64,000 nucleotides of DNA. Origin: Rhyacophila brunnea (taxonomy: Eukaryota > Arthropoda > Insecta > Trichoptera > Rhyacophilidae). Shown here piece after piece: positions 46,272 to 59,800 of the stretch; within the stretch, counting starts at the first letter, position 1, and every line of letters starts with the position of its first letter. The position numbers and the translations under genes were made by a program. The notes beneath the pieces were generated by a model that saw only the letters and a program-made list of their open reading frames with translations, had not been told where the DNA came from and searched no databases. The stretch lies in contig JAGYXB010001861.1 of NCBI GenBank assembly GCA_022495005.1, forward strand, positions 434,001-498,000, written 5' to 3'.

Positions 46272-47220
46272 CTCTGCTTGAAATTGTTGACAGCTGACTC
46301 AAAATACAAACTTTTCATATTATTTGAAGCTTGTTAAAAATCCTAAACCATAACAAGAGACGCGGTTGGAGGTTATGGAATTTGATTTTCTTATACAAAT
46401 TATACACACGGTTTATCAATTATTTATTTTTGAATAAACGATAAATTTGAAACAAATCAATAACATGTGGGTACACCAATAAAACCTCAAATGAAGAGAA
46501 TGTAGAAATAAAATAAGTTATAATAAAATAATAAGAGCACTTGGTTTACTTACACAGGAATCAAATAATTTGACATATTAGCCAAATCTGAGCATTATTT
46601 ATTTGTTTTTATTCGAAATAACAACTGAAACTTTTATTAATAGCGAAATGGTATTTTAATTATTAATCTTTTAAAAAAGAAACCTTCAAAAATTCAAATA
46701 TGTAACAAGTCAAAAAGTGAAGTGCGTTACAAAGTTGCCACGGTGGTGAGCTGATATTTAACGTCGAATTACCTAATTATACCATTTAGTTTTGCATTTT
46801 GTACTAAATCTTATATTCAATTAGTAATTTAGGTCACCCAATGTAATGCTATATTTAATTGAAGTAGGTATCATTCTGTTCTAAATACATTTTTTGTAAT
46901 TTTTTTGTCTTTTCCATGGTTAGTATTTTATAGCCATAAAAAATAAAAAATAAACTAACGGCAACAGTGTTGCCACCTTTTTTTACTGATAATGCAAAGT
47001 TGTAAAAATATAAAATTTAGGAAAATCGCGAAACATCTTACGTGATGAATTCTTCAAAATTGTATATTTGACGTGAAATTTGAGTATAGCTGTAACTTAT
47101 ATTTTTCGAGAAATTAAAATTACAGTAATAATCAAAGAGATGGAGTCCAATCTCTTTGGTAATAGTAATATTTATAGTAAGCCTCTATGCTAGCAACATT
47201 TAACGGAAAATGACGGAAGT
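46272..47220. other. AT-rich interval upstream of GLE1; no gene seen
   Basis: Should contain the GLE1 promoter and first noncoding exon, which I cannot place. 'ttgccac'-type motifs near 46733 and 46970 resemble the outer flank of the TE block that follows. Confidence 0.3.
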
Positions 47221-47783
47221 CGCAACGTTGCCAACCGTACTATAATTATAGTATATATACTATAATTTTCATCCGCGTCTATGTACGATAGTAAAAAGGT
47301 ATAGTACGCCCAAAATACAATAATTTTGAATATAGGAAAAAATACGCAAAAAGTACTAAGCTTTCAATATATCCGTACTGGTACTGTTCGGTTATACGGA
47401 ATACAGCGGAAAACGCATTTTGAAAATAGCCGATAAACTGGATTATTTGTTAGGTTAATGAAGGCCTCCGAATTCCTGACTAGCTCTGGAGTGGAAGTGG
47501 AGGTTCATCAATTGTGGAGAGAGCAGGCAGTGGCCTCATGGATGTGGAGTAACCAAGAAGTTACGATAGAAAAAAGTCAATAATAAAAGAAAAACACTAG
47601 TTTAAACTTCGGAACTGGTATATTATCAATGTTTATACACAATTTAGCTTATGGCACTCTTTTACTTTAAAGTTTATAATTAAATGTCAAATGAATAAAT
47701 GTTTATGTATAACTGGATTCTCGATAAACAATCACAATAAGCCGAAATGTCAAAATTATTTAATGTTCACAGGTCACAATTAA

Positions 47784-50551
47784 GGTAAACGTACCAGTAG
47801 TTGACCACTTAAGAAAAAAATTCAACAAAAATAACGATTAACGTTTGGCATTACACCGAATGTTGGCAAAGCAAGTCTACTCATAATGGATCAAATGTCT
47901 TAATTAATATGACAAGACAAAAATTAAGAAAGGGTCTGTTACAAAAAAATTGTGTTCAATTTTTCAAGACCATGTTTTTGTTCCAGTAGTTGACCATCCA
48001 AAAAATTGAAAGTTCCAGTAGTTGACCACTATATGTTTCAATAGTTGACCATGTCTAATCATGGGTTCCAGTAGTTGACCACTATATTTTTCAGTAGTTG
48101 ACCATGTCTAATCAGAAGGCTTTATGGCAGAGTTGCCTCAGGGCTTCCTGTCAGACCACTCTAGCCCATAGCTACTTGAACCAACTTGGTAACAATGGGC
48201 GGTTCAGTAACAAGTTACATAGGAGAGGATTCTGTTTGACAGCCAATCATCAGCTTCGGGTAACAAAAGGTGCAAAATTAGTTACTTCAAACTAAAAATT
48301 CAAAAATATATTTATTTTAGCAACTAAGTACATACATACTACATAGTAACGCATAGGCTCAGTACTTATCAAAATAAAACTTAACATAAAAATCCTTAGA
48401 TATTCCAAATAAAGTCCAATTATTCCGGAACTAAATAAACATTACGAGTTTTGCTTACTTGTGTTGGATCATTTATGTGGGATACTACCACCTTCCATTC
48501 ATAACTAAGTACATCGGGTCGCTCTGGCCATTTCCATAATCTCCCGCACTTTTGCATCGATGAAATAGTAGCTTTTACTTTAGAAATATGGACGATTTTC
48601 CCCGGGAAGTATTATAATATAATGTTCATTAATGACTTTCATAACGGGCAGCCATCGAGTTTTAGGCTTAAAGCTTTCATCACTAGACTTATGCCATTCA
48701 CTCTCCGCTGAGTCTGAAATGTCAACACTTGGGTTAGAAGACTCGGAAGAAAAACGCATTTTCTTCTTGACTGCTTTCAATTCCCCCATTTTTTTTCTTC
48801 CTTTGCATGCTCATTTAGTTCTTTCTTTCTTTGCCTCTCTGCAGCTCGTTCTTTTTTCAACCGTTCCATTTCTTCTTTCTTCCACTTTTTGTTTACGTAA
48901 TACTCCTGGCAAGGTTTCCCGGAAACACTGGTGGGGGTTTTTTTCCATTTTTTGCTTTCTTCATGAATTTTTCTTCCCCTTCACCGGGGAAGAAAAAATG
49001 TCTCTTGAATGGACTACGAATATTTGATGGACCAGCCACGGGTTCACTGGCGATTGGAGACGAAGTATCATTACAAATCCTTATACCAGCCTTAGGTGCA
49101 CTGGCGATTGGAGACGAATCACCATCACAAGTCGTTAGAAAGCCACAGGTGCCCTAGTGATTGGAGATGAAACATCTGATCTGATCATAATAATTCATAG
49201 TATTCCAGGCGGCCAAAGACATCATATCATCGGATTCCTCTTCTTGCAATGCCTCATCGATGAGTCTGACCGGGTCAGGTGGAGTGATATTTTCCAACTC
49301 ATTTTTTTACTTTTCGTCACAGTGCGAACAGTGACTTGTCATCTTGATCAAGTTCGTTGTTTTTGCGGAAAGATTCAAGATTTTCCTCATCAATGTTTTT
49401 ACTCAGGATCTCTCTCTAAATACCGCTTGGGATCCTCTGATGAAACCATTGAAGGCACACTTTACGATTCTCCTGGTACTGTTACAGTTTAAGGGCTCCA
49501 TGGACAAAGTCCACATTTTCGGAAATTTATTGAGGAATTCTTTTGTACTTGTAGAGGACTGTCGTTGGTGTGACAGCCCCACCGACACTCCCTGTTACTA
49601 TGACGGTTATGCATTCTTTATCGTTGGCATTTACCTGCTGGTACACTGTCTCGATTCCTTTTTTGGCTAAGACCCTGCTCCCCTAGGGGCGGCAGGTTAT
49701 ATGAAAGTATGGTGAAGCAGGCAGGTTATATAAAAAAGTATGGTGAGGTAGGCTGATAAACAATTTGCGGCAAAACTAACGTTAACATTATTAATTATAT
49801 GGGTACGTTATAATGACCAAAGTAAATCCTCCGTGATGCCCTGCATTTTTTTATCGCGTCGCTATTTCTCGTAAGTTGTCGGCTATTGTTGGCTTGCTGC
49901 ATTCAGTTGTTATATATTCAGGGCTATAATTCAAGAAATTTTTGTTTTCCGAAGAAAAAAAACACAAACCCGTTGCTTAAAAAATAAAAAGTCGACACCT
50001 AGGTCGTCTACTGGACAGAACCACCCTAGACACTTATAATTAATAAATAATCATCGTTCCATACTTATGAATGTAAAAATTGTTCAAAACTAAGTGAAAT
50101 AATTTTATTTAATTTATCTAGTAGTTGACCACCCTGGTCAACTACTGAAAAAGTATTAAAAAAAGTTTGAGTAGTTGACCCCCCCACAAACTTGCTTCCT
50201 TGTAAATAAAACTAAAAAATTACAAATGATATCGATACTTCAATATTATGACTGCCCGTAATGCATTAACTTGATATTATGAAGTCAAAAACATTAAATT
50301 GCCATATGCTTACATCCACTGATATCCTTAACAATTTACTTAAGAAATTAAAAATAAAATGCTTACGGCGTGATGTGTTGTTTTCAAATAGCTGCTATGA
50401 CGCTCCTATGACATATGGTGACGTGTTAGTTTCTCAATCCGACCACAGATGGCTTCACTTGTCTCAACTTTACAATTTAGAGCAATCCCGTGTCTACGTT
50501 TCTTATTTTCGGCATTTTATTGAAAAAAGGTCAACTACTGGTACATTTACC
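47784..50551 (-). mobile_element. Pogo/CENP-B-type DNA transposon, decayed
   Basis: Ends 'ggtaaacgtaccagtagttg' and, inverted, 'ggtaaatgtaccagtagttg', flanked by TTAA on both sides (a TA duplication within it is also possible). The minus strand carries a broken DDE transposase: around 49640-49540 'YQQVNANDKECITVIVTGSV' then 'PTTVLYKYKRIPQ', typical of the CENP-B/jerky DDE domain; near 48540-48430 the C-terminal end 'WKWPERPDVLSYEW' and 'TRNVYLVPE'. Stops and frameshifts make it inactive. 2.77 kb. Confidence 0.8.
47790..48110 (+). repeat. Subterminal TAGTTGACC array of the pogo-like transposon
   Basis: Six copies of (c)agtagttgacca occur in this left end (about 47793, 47984, 48013, 48038, 48068, 48093), in the same orientation, some within a larger repeat with 'tgtctaatca'. 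Further copies lie at the right end (about 50121, 50138 inverted, 50167, 50529 inverted). Probably transposase-binding sites. Confidence 0.7.
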
Positions 50552-50611
50552 TTAATCAAAAAAAAGTCGAAATTGTTCATATCCGAAGTTCACAAAAAGA
50601 TAAAATTTAAT

Positions 50612-50730
50612 TATCATTAAATTAATTATTAAAATTAATTCGTTTATTATTAATTAATTATTTAAAATTAACTTTATTATTATTAATTAATTATTTAAAA
50701 TTAGCTTTATTATTATTAATTAGTAGACGA
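50612..50730 (+). repeat. AT-rich minisatellite, about 3 units
   Basis: Tandem copies of roughly 37 bp with core 'attaattaattatttaaaat' and 'ttattatt'. No function seen. Confidence 0.7.
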
Positions 50731-51329
50731 GGTCGCACGAGTCCCGGGGCACTAAAGCGAAAGGTTGGGAGCCAGGTCCAAAAAAAAATTGAAACGTCAA
50801 AGTCAATAATTGTCAATACTGTACGTGGTCGCGAACTGTCAAAGTGACAGTTATGTATTCGACGACGTTTAGGTATCACTCCACACCAATAGGTATGACC
50901 AAGAGGTATTTGAGTCCCGACGGGTGGCTCAAAGGGGGTGATGATTCTGCCCGGCGGAATTCACAACGCGCGACTGGAAAATTTGTATGAGATTTTTCGA
51001 ATAAATCGTGTCTCAGAGTGTCGTGGAGACAAGCTCTGAAAGCACGAAAAAGACTGGATATCGAATTTTAGAATACGGCCTTTTATTCAATTAGGGGTGG
51101 TCGCATTTCTTTGTCCAACGTTTGGTGGTTGCTGAATTTGCATAACTGTCTCATTATAACATTTGTGCTAAATCCGATGTGCGATACCGACATATGCTAC
51201 ACGTTTATATCCGGTTGACGGATGTCAGTCTATCAACCACACATAATAGGTATTAATAATTGCTTTGCATATGCTCATATTCCATCATCCGAGGATTTCT
51301 CGCGCCTTATTCTGGCACTCGATTGCCCT

Positions 51330-51515
51330 GAAGGACGGCCAACCCTCGATCCGTTGTTCGGCGCGCATGACAGTGATGCCGTCATACGTGCGAGCGAGAG
51401 AGGGTCCCCCATCGTTCGATATATTTTGCTGTGTTCGAAATCGATTCTGGGCACACATGACAGAGACGCCGTCATATGTGTGAGCGGGAAAGGTTCCCTA
51501 TCATATGAATGGGAA
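51330..51515 (+). repeat. Diverged tandem duplication
   Basis: Two units of about 100 bp: 'gcatgacagtgatgccgtca' with 'gcgagcgagagagggt', and 'acatgacagagacgccgtca' with 'gtgagcgggaaaggtt'. The surrounding 50730-52160 region is GC-richer and repeat-like; an LTR or SINE origin is possible but I see no PBS, gag or pol. Confidence 0.5.
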
Positions 51516-52803
51516 CGCCGCTCTCGGAGATGACTTCGCGTTATTCCGCGGATTTATATCGTATCTGATTACGATTAAAATCACGCTGGATCATGATTAA
51601 AATCGGATCCTATATGTTGCTCCGCTTTGTGATTGCACTGCAATGTGCAAATGGAAGACTTCGCAACAGGTTATGAGCATATGTTTACAATTACCACACC
51701 GTATGTGTGCACACATAGTGATATCGATTTACATCTGATTAATATTAATATTACCTTAATTACCATATACCATTAACTCCCGTCCATATATCCCGCTTTA
51801 TTATTTATCCAATCCATTGCATAATATATTACATTTACCTATTATATTACAAATTCTTTTACATATCATATTACAAATCAAATCGTATTCTACATTTAAT
51901 TACCCCTTACCTAAGCATGTATTTAATCAAAATTTAACTCTATTACCTTATTACCTATATATACATGGTCTGCGACCGATTTATCTCCTCCACAGTTCAC
52001 CTTGAGAGGTGGTGGGACCTGGCAAGGTAAACTGTGGGACTCATTACATATTTCATCCTGTTTAGCTTTGTCAAGGGGCAACCGTCGTATGTCCAGTGGT
52101 AGAATTGGCTATTGAGGTCAGACCAAAATAGTTGGGTCTCCAACTACTCTACCAGGGGGGCACCCACTTAGGGTCTACGAATTATGTATCATTAACCTAA
52201 CCAAACCTAACCCAACCTAACCTAACCCAAACTAACAAATAATCCAGTTTATCGGGTATTTTAAAAATGCGTTTTCCGCTGTATTCCGTATAATCGAACT
52301 GTACCATATAGGAAGTTTTGGAGAACTTAAAAAAAATGCTCGAAAAACGTAAAAAATCCCTTGAATTTGGTTTAAAATGAAATTTCTTGAATTCTTCGGA
52401 AAGCATTTTTGGTCGGAAGAGGTACCTGCCTAAATAAAAAGGGGTCTCGGAGATTCTCAATTTCTCCGTTATTTTTTTTCTGCGAAACAAAAACCCTATA
52501 CATTTTCAAAAGATGACAACGCGTACTATATTTGTTCCTCAAATACTATAATTTTGGAGGCTCTGTACTATAATTCCACTTTGAAAAGATGGCAGCACTA
52601 ACTGGCAGTCAGCAATAATGACAGTTCATAATTTTGACATTCGACTTGATTCAAAAACATTGTTCGAGAATTGGTAGAAGAAGAAAATGCCTTAAACATA
52701 ATATATTGATTCAAATATAAATATAGGATATTATGAAAAGTACCCATCTTTTAACGGCCATAAAGATATCATACAAAACAAGGTTGCCCCTTAAGTATCC
52801 AGC

Positions 52804-53670
52804 ATGACAGAAATAATTTTGAGTGATGCTAAGCATAAAAGAATATCTAAGATCGTCCTGTTTCCGGGAGATTTTTCCTCTAACGCTGTCGAAGGTTCAG
52901 ACTGCCAAATAGAAATATCAGAAGTTTCAATCAAAGATGAATCAGGAAACTTCCAACCGAGTGAAAACAGTGTTATTTTAAGCGAAAACTTCACTGGAGA
53001 CATCACGATCGGACAGAGCCTATCTTATATAGATATCGATATAGAAAGATGTTTACAGCATATGTTTGTAGGCGAAACGAGCATCATTCAGATTTTATAT
53101 TTGAACAAAAACGAGAGTATCGCTCAAATAATCGCATGTAATATAAAAATAGTAAAAGTGACAGATCCCGGATTGTTTTGTGACTGGCATTGGGCAAAAA
53201 GGGTAACGCATGCAGTAAAGCACAAAGATTCCGGAGTCCAATTAGTCAAAGATAAAAAAGTTATCGATGCATTTCGACAGTTTAGTAAGGCATTGAAGTT
53301 TCTATTGACGTTGAAAGATTTTGATTTCGAAGCAATGAGTGAAACTGACAAAAAAGATGTGATCGATTTAAAAGTTAAACTGTACAATAATCTGGCGCAC
53401 TGCCAACTTCAATTCAATGAATACGATGCGGTGATAGTCTTGTGCACAAAAGTATTGGCATTCGATCAAGGAAATGTCAAAGCTCTGTACAGACGATGCT
53501 CGGCGCTGATGGGCTTATCCGACTGGGAGGCCGCTTATTCAGATATCTGTCAAGTCCTCATCATCACACCTGATGATTCCGCCGCCAAGCAGAAGGCGTC
53601 CGTGTTAAGAGAGAAGGTGAAACACATTAACGAAGCTTACAAGAAAGTTATCAGAAACATGTTTGTTTGA
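52804..53670 (+). CDS. FKBP-like TPR protein, intronless
   Basis: 288-residue protein. Residues 1-130 resemble a degenerate FKBP-type segment (IGQSLSYIDIDIERCLQHMFVGE is like the 'ALxxMRxGE' strand-helix of FKBPs) without recognisable peptidyl-prolyl isomerase residues. Residues about 140-285 form TPR repeats: 'VIDAFRQFSKALKFL', 'LYNNLAHCQLQFNEYDAVIV' and 'VKALYRRCSALMGLSDWEAA' with the usual TPR spacing. This matches FKBPL-type Hsp90 co-chaperones; partner and function are inferred. The ATG at 52804 is the first in frame. No intron. A flanking TE ends about 200 bp upstream. Confidence 0.75.
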   Translation: MTEIILSDAKHKRISKIVLFPGDFSSNAVEGSDCQIEISEVSIKDESGNFQPSENSVILSENFTGDITIGQSLSYIDIDIERCLQHMFVGETSIIQILYLNKNESIAQIIACNIKIVKVTDPGLFCDWHWAKRVTHAVKHKDSGVQLVKDKKVIDAFRQFSKALKFLLTLKDFDFEAMSETDKKDVIDLKVKLYNNLAHCQLQFNEYDAVIVLCTKVLAFDQGNVKALYRRCSALMGLSDWEAAYSDICQVLIITPDDSAAKQKASVLREKVKHINEAYKKVIRNMFV

Positions 53671-53996
53671 TTTGCATGAAACTGGATTGATTGGCTCCAT
53701 ACTGAGACCCTACGGGATACGACTGACATTTAAATAAAAAATTAATTAGTGCATCAACACGGTTATTAATTTGTAATTGTATTTTATTTTTCGGCTCGTT
53801 GATCAACTTTATTATCGATACTTTTTGACCGATCGATACTATTGAGTTTTTTTTTTTTTTTAAATAAATCCCTCGCAGACAAAACAGGTGTCATTTCATA
53901 CCGATACCGGTAATAATACTTTCAATATGACGGCCTCTGTCACACCGATCTGTTGGAGTGGTGTTCGCTTTCATACACCTAATTTGTACACTTCAC

Positions 53997-54080
53997 CACA
54001 TTATCTCTTGAGAATAGTTTCTGCAACGAGCTCGATACGTTGAGGAATACATGGTGACAGCCCAAAAATAAAATACAAAG
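53997..54080 (+). repeat. Dispersed repeat, copy 2
   Basis: Same order of blocks as at 16680-16775: 'cttgagaatagtttctgcaa', 'cgatacgttgaggaa', 'ggtgacagccca'. Class unknown. Confidence 0.5.
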
Positions 54081-56774
54081 ACTTAGGTAGACAATATATT
54101 GATATGTAAAGAAATGTTCATAATATATTATCATTGCGTCTGCACCTCATATCAGGATTTTTTTTCTTAAATTCAAGAGCTAAAAAAAAGGTCTTGACTT
54201 TCATTGTAAACAGAATTTTTCATTTTATCGAACCATCGAAAAACCAATCACGAAATCTCGAGAAAACAAATACTCACAGAAATCGCACACTCTAGTTGTA
54301 CCATACTAAGCAGATTAATTGAGGTATATATTTCATGGAATCAATTAAAAAAAAAAAAAAAACAGGTCAGGTTGTCAAGAATCGAGATGTTTTGTTGAAT
54401 TTGGATGAAATACCTACTCTTTTTTAATATTTAAGTAATTAATTTCATTTGTAAAACATGTATTTTTTTAGTTTTAATGGAATGTTACTATAATAATTGG
54501 AACGATGAAATTTAATAAAAAACCATTTCATAATATTATGTTTTTTTTTACCTACAATATGCCTATTTACCTTTGCAGTATAGTATATTTCGCTAGTCCT
54601 AATCTGTTAGGACCTCTGCAGATCAATTAATTCTAACTACATAATACCATATTTTTTTTTTTGTTATTTCTCTGGATCCGATACAACATAGTAGGTATAG
54701 TGGGTGTATTCTGTGTGCAAGAAGGCAGTTATCTAAAATAACTGGAAGTATGGTGTAGAATCTTTGCTTTTCACCTGTCATGAATTTTTTTTTCATAATA
54801 ATGACAGCTCGCAGGCTTATCTTATTAACGCTGCCTGCATTGCTATTAAGAAACGCAATTTTTGATGTTTCATGTCTCTTGGATTATTACAATTTTGTTA
54901 CATTATAATAGATCTGCCGGTCTCCCTCAATCATCATTTTTGGTACTTCAGCTTACTTCAATAACTTTTTTCCGCTTCAAACAATTCAGTGCCAGAGCTT
55001 TACAATTAGATTGGCTGAGCATCCTTAAATGAGCTCCTCTGACATTCTATTCCCATGGTTGATCCAGAGCAATTTCTCTTTTAACAGCCCCAAAGATTCT
55101 GTTCATGACTAATTTTATAGATATCCATTTCTCTCTCATTCCGTTTGCCGAGTGCCCACCCAGCATTCTGATCCAGACATTAATATTAGGCATTTATAGA
55201 GTTGTTTTGGTTTTCTTTGAAGGTCTTTTGGAGACAAAAATTAGCACTTGTTAGCGCGATTGATTCATCGATTAATCTCAATGTCTGTGACAAGGTACCC
55301 GAGACAAATAAATAATGACTTTCACAATTTCAAAAGAATTACCGCTGCCGCTAAAGCTGATATTCTCATGTAAATGCATTGAGATAAACAGGCGGGTCTC
55401 CGTCTCTGCGATAGATAGTTGCATCTCCAAGCTTTGTCAGTGATTAAATATTGAATAATTTATGAAACATAATGGGGACAATGGGAGAAATAAAGACAAC
55501 CATATAAAAAATAAAGATTTATTCACCTTACACCAAAAACCATTTTTACAGTTATTTATTATATTGAAAATGTTTAAATTTTACTCGTAACACCTTGTAA
55601 ATAGCATTGAGCACACATCATTTTTTTCAGAGAAACAGATTTGAACTGAAATTTTCACCTATGTAAATAATAACAATCAATTTACGGATGTATGGCACAC
55701 AAAATATAAGGAGTTCACTGCATAACTAAAAGTTCTCTTCCTGTTGTCGGTTTGTGAATTGAAATGAACAGAAGTACTCGTCAGGATGCCAATCATAATA
55801 TACAAATCCAACTGTTGCGGAAATATATAAATTAAAGGCTCGTTAATCATTAGAAATATCTTCAGGCACAGTTGGTGTCATATTTACACTTCTATTCATA
55901 TATATTTCTATTAAATACTTACATAAATTAATAATTATTACGATAGTAGTAAAATAATTATTACAGGTTAAATTATGTTAGGGAAAAGAAAGCTAATATT
56001 AAAAATGTGTGAATTACACGGCTCTATTATATCTAATCCGATCGATCCACTGGAAGAACTGTGAGGTTAACTTAAACTATGATTTTCGCAGTTTTGTCAA
56101 AGGATGATTTTTACACGCGGATTATAAAATTAATTTTAAATGACTTATCAACAAAAATATAAACCCACATATCAAATAAGTATAACAATAAATATTTAAA
56201 CATTTTTATAATAACGATAGTATTAATATTTAGCTTTACGATTGAGCAAAAATGGAGAATATAAAATTTGAAAATGTTAAATAAAAACGAGTGCGTATTT
56301 TAAATATTGCTTGTCGAACGTACAAATATAAACAAAATCGGTATAAATCGTCTAGACTACTTTCGGATCAGATGAATTCCTTTTTTAAATGCATAAAATA
56401 TATCCAAATGAAAACCGATTTAACAGAGAGATAAAAATTTGCATTTGAACAAAATGTAATCGGAATTTTTCACATAATTTATACATTTTCTATATTATTT
56501 TATTTATAAAATCTGCTATATATTAAGCTAATTTAAATACATATTTTATTTATATAATGATTTGGCAACACGGATTTGTTTCACATTTCGAAAACTACGA
56601 TTATTATTTATTGATCAATTTTTATACATCACTAATCGAGAGTCGGTCAAAAATTAAATGATACAATTTTTTATAAAGTTGAATAACACGGCAAGAAATT
56701 TTTATAAATGACAACAGAATCAGAATAAAAGAATATAATATAATATAACTATTAAACATAATTAATCTAAATGA

Positions 56775-56801
56775 GGAGAGAGAGAGAGAGAGAGAGAGAG
56801 A
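56775..56801 (+). repeat. (AG)n microsatellite
   Basis: About 13 uninterrupted AG dinucleotides. Confidence 0.95.
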
Positions 56802-59800
56802 TTCTCATTTGAAGCATAATAGATTATGTTTATAAACAAATCTCAAGTATTCAAATGAAAATACAATATATGAACAGCACTTAAAACATAATATTGTATT
56901 TAACTGTTTTAAAACAAAACCTTTAACCTAGAGGCAAGATTTTTCTGCAAAAATAATCAAACTAAACAGTGTTCATGCACTGAGATTTTCAACAAAATAT
57001 ACCACAACGATAAGTTCTGAAAGTACCTTAATCTTATGTATGAAAAATATAACCACAATGGCATAATTATTACTTTACATAAATCAATTGTTAACGTAAA
57101 CTAACAAATGGGATAGTACTAAGTTTACACATTAATTATCACAAGTGCTGCATGCTAAACATGTCATTGAAATACGTACGTCCTATCTTATAGGGTTTTT
57201 AATTTATAAGAGGGATATTTAAAAGATTTGTCACTACTTCTAGTTGTGTATTAACATTTTATATGACGGAAAATAGATTTTTCATCGTATGAGATAATTG
57301 GCTTTAATATCTTATATTATATGCAATCGCGTTTAATTTAAAACATCTCTATTGGATCGTGATGTTAATTATAATTAATTCAAGCGTTTTACTAGAAGTT
57401 ATCTTTTTTTTTTAAAGATATGCTGCTGATTTACAAATACATAATGCCCTTCAAGTAATTACGAATATTCATGTATTTTATTAGACTAGTTGTTTAATTT
57501 GTTCAAATTTCAATCAGTTCATTCAACGCATAATCGTAAAAACATTTGAGGCGTAATCAATTAAAATGGACTTCCAAATACACTTATTTTAAACAACCCG
57601 CTCGCTGCCTAGCCAACCATCCAAATGGATCGGATTTACATGTGACGAGACCCGACACGTCATAATCGATTACCCAATGGGCGTAATTAAATAAGCTAAT
57701 ATTAAATTTAATGAATTACACTGAGAATAATTTAGCGATCGAACGTTACTTATATCTTGCCTTAAATAATCACTTTTATCGATGGAAGCGTATATCGCTG
57801 TACGAGACAATGTCAAAATTTAATTTATTATTTACCGAAACAGGACACCGAGATTGTGTTAAAATAGAGAATAATTTTATTATCAGACGCTATCAATAAT
57901 AAATGTAATTAAATACATCACGAAACAAACGGATATAGTCTTGTCAGCCATATGATCAACGAACGACGTTTCTACAATCAAGATGTGATACATGTTCATA
58001 TACATGCAGAAATATTATTAAAACAAAAGTCTCATGATCGATAGCTTCAATGTAATTGTTGAACATTGGCTGATTGGACGATAGCATAACTGAGATGTTG
58101 ACCAAATGCAATATAGGTACTGCCAATTGAAGAACATTTCAACAATACTAAAACTAAATGAAGTGAAGTCATCTTTGTAAACATATTATCGGAAAAGATC
58201 AATTCAAATATTATGAAGTGTCATTTAGCATAATAAAATGGCTTCCTGAAGTCATACAACAAAATGGCCGCCATTACGCGTTCAGAAATACAAGAAAAAA
58301 CATATTTGCATTTGATTTCACACACCGCAATGAGATTTATCATTTGATTGAAGTAATTGCTATCTTTGTGCACAATCCATTTGCTTCGCAATGGTCGGAC
58401 AAAATACGGACATGCACTATTCACATATAAACATATCATGTACACATACATTTTTTTTTTTAAATATACATGTGTATGTTATGCATTTAATGTACACACA
58501 CACTTGGGACGTAACGAGTCGAGCAGTAATTAATTTATTATTACTTATGAATATAATTTTAAAGAACAGCAAACATTATGGTAAAAATGATACAGGGCCC
58601 ATCATACAAAGATGGCTTTATAGAAGAAAAAAAATAGTGTCTCTATACAAATTCCAGAAAAGGCAACAAATAAATATTTCAATATTTTTCAAGCTATCAT
58701 AATACTCATTGCATGGTTATTTTTCAAAAAGTATAAAGATTGTAAAGAAATATGTTATAATAAGTTTGTACCCACTACCATCACAGATGGTTTGATGATG
58801 TTTGGCGCATGCGATATGGACCCATCTTCACATTGGTTTGAATTTAATTTCACTGTCTCAATTTCCACTATGTTATTGAAAACTGTGCGATTAAGATCAG
58901 TCAGATAACTCTACAACTGCTCTGTCGATTGAACCGATCCAAAGCAAAATGAAGCCAAAAGATTCAAAATTAAAAATAATCATGACTTTCAATTTCAATA
59001 GTAAAATGTCAATTAGCAGTTTGCATAGATTGTCGATTCCATACGGTGTTCGTTTAGAAATATAGTTGTACTCACGGCCAAATCAGTCATAATAATATGT
59101 CAGTTTGACACCCACTGGAAGTATTTTTAAAAAATATGGTACATTCAAAGTCCATTTTCATGAAGCGAAAGACTTGTGATTTAGAGGTGAAGAAAGTGGG
59201 ATAGGCATCTTCAAAATGTGGTGCCGGTGGACATCAGACTGAAACTATTTAGTCTGGGCGCCAGAGGGGGGGGGGAACCTGATATTGTAGAGGGACAAAG
59301 GTCTCTTTGATTAATTCTTACTCAGTTTTTTCCGCTGATTAATCTACTACTATCTACATACTAATCTACATCTACTTGGTGTCACTTTGGTATCCTCAGG
59401 CAAACGACGCCACCTTGGTAAAATGGAGGCTGATAACGGTTTTTGGGTAATATTTTATTAACTGTTATCCATACATATTTTTGGTCAACGCGTTTACTTC
59501 ATGAAGGTCTTTGGGCAATGTAATATGTTTCAGGATCTAAATTTCTGGACACATAGCCCATAAACAGGGTAGTCAGTGAACGAATTTGATTATCCAGTGG
59601 CATTCGAAGGTTTATGATGATTGAGAAGCCACCCTGAGGTAAGCTGATTTGACGAAAAATTTATTTCGGTAGAATTATGTGGCAGTGTAAAACAAAGAAT
59701 TGAGCTTGAGGTCTTCATCTATTAGTGTATTGAAACAGATTAATAATAATACCACGAATCAGACAGGATTGCTTGCTTTATTTTAGCAACACAAGTCGAA

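Larger units (their letters stand above)
47230..52600. mobile_element. TE block bounded by inverted repeats
   Basis: A segment at 47388-47460 (ttatacggaatacagcggaa, aacgcatttt, gataaactggattatttgtt) recurs inverted at 52206-52310 at about 90% identity by eye; further out both sides have 'tactataatt' motifs. It is either one large element with long inverted ends or two insertions of one family facing each other. It holds the pogo-like transposon and unclassified repeats. Confidence 0.5.

Noticed and set aside
47784..50551. PiggyBac element because of the TTAA flanks
   Set aside because: The transposase relic on the minus strand resembles the CENP-B/pogo DDE family, and TA within TTAA would equally fit that family.
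52195..52240. CCTAACC-type repeats resembling the insect TTAGG telomere
   Set aside because: The units are irregular, few, and part of a longer sequence that recurs at 32975 and 47388, so this is a transposon end and not telomeric DNA.
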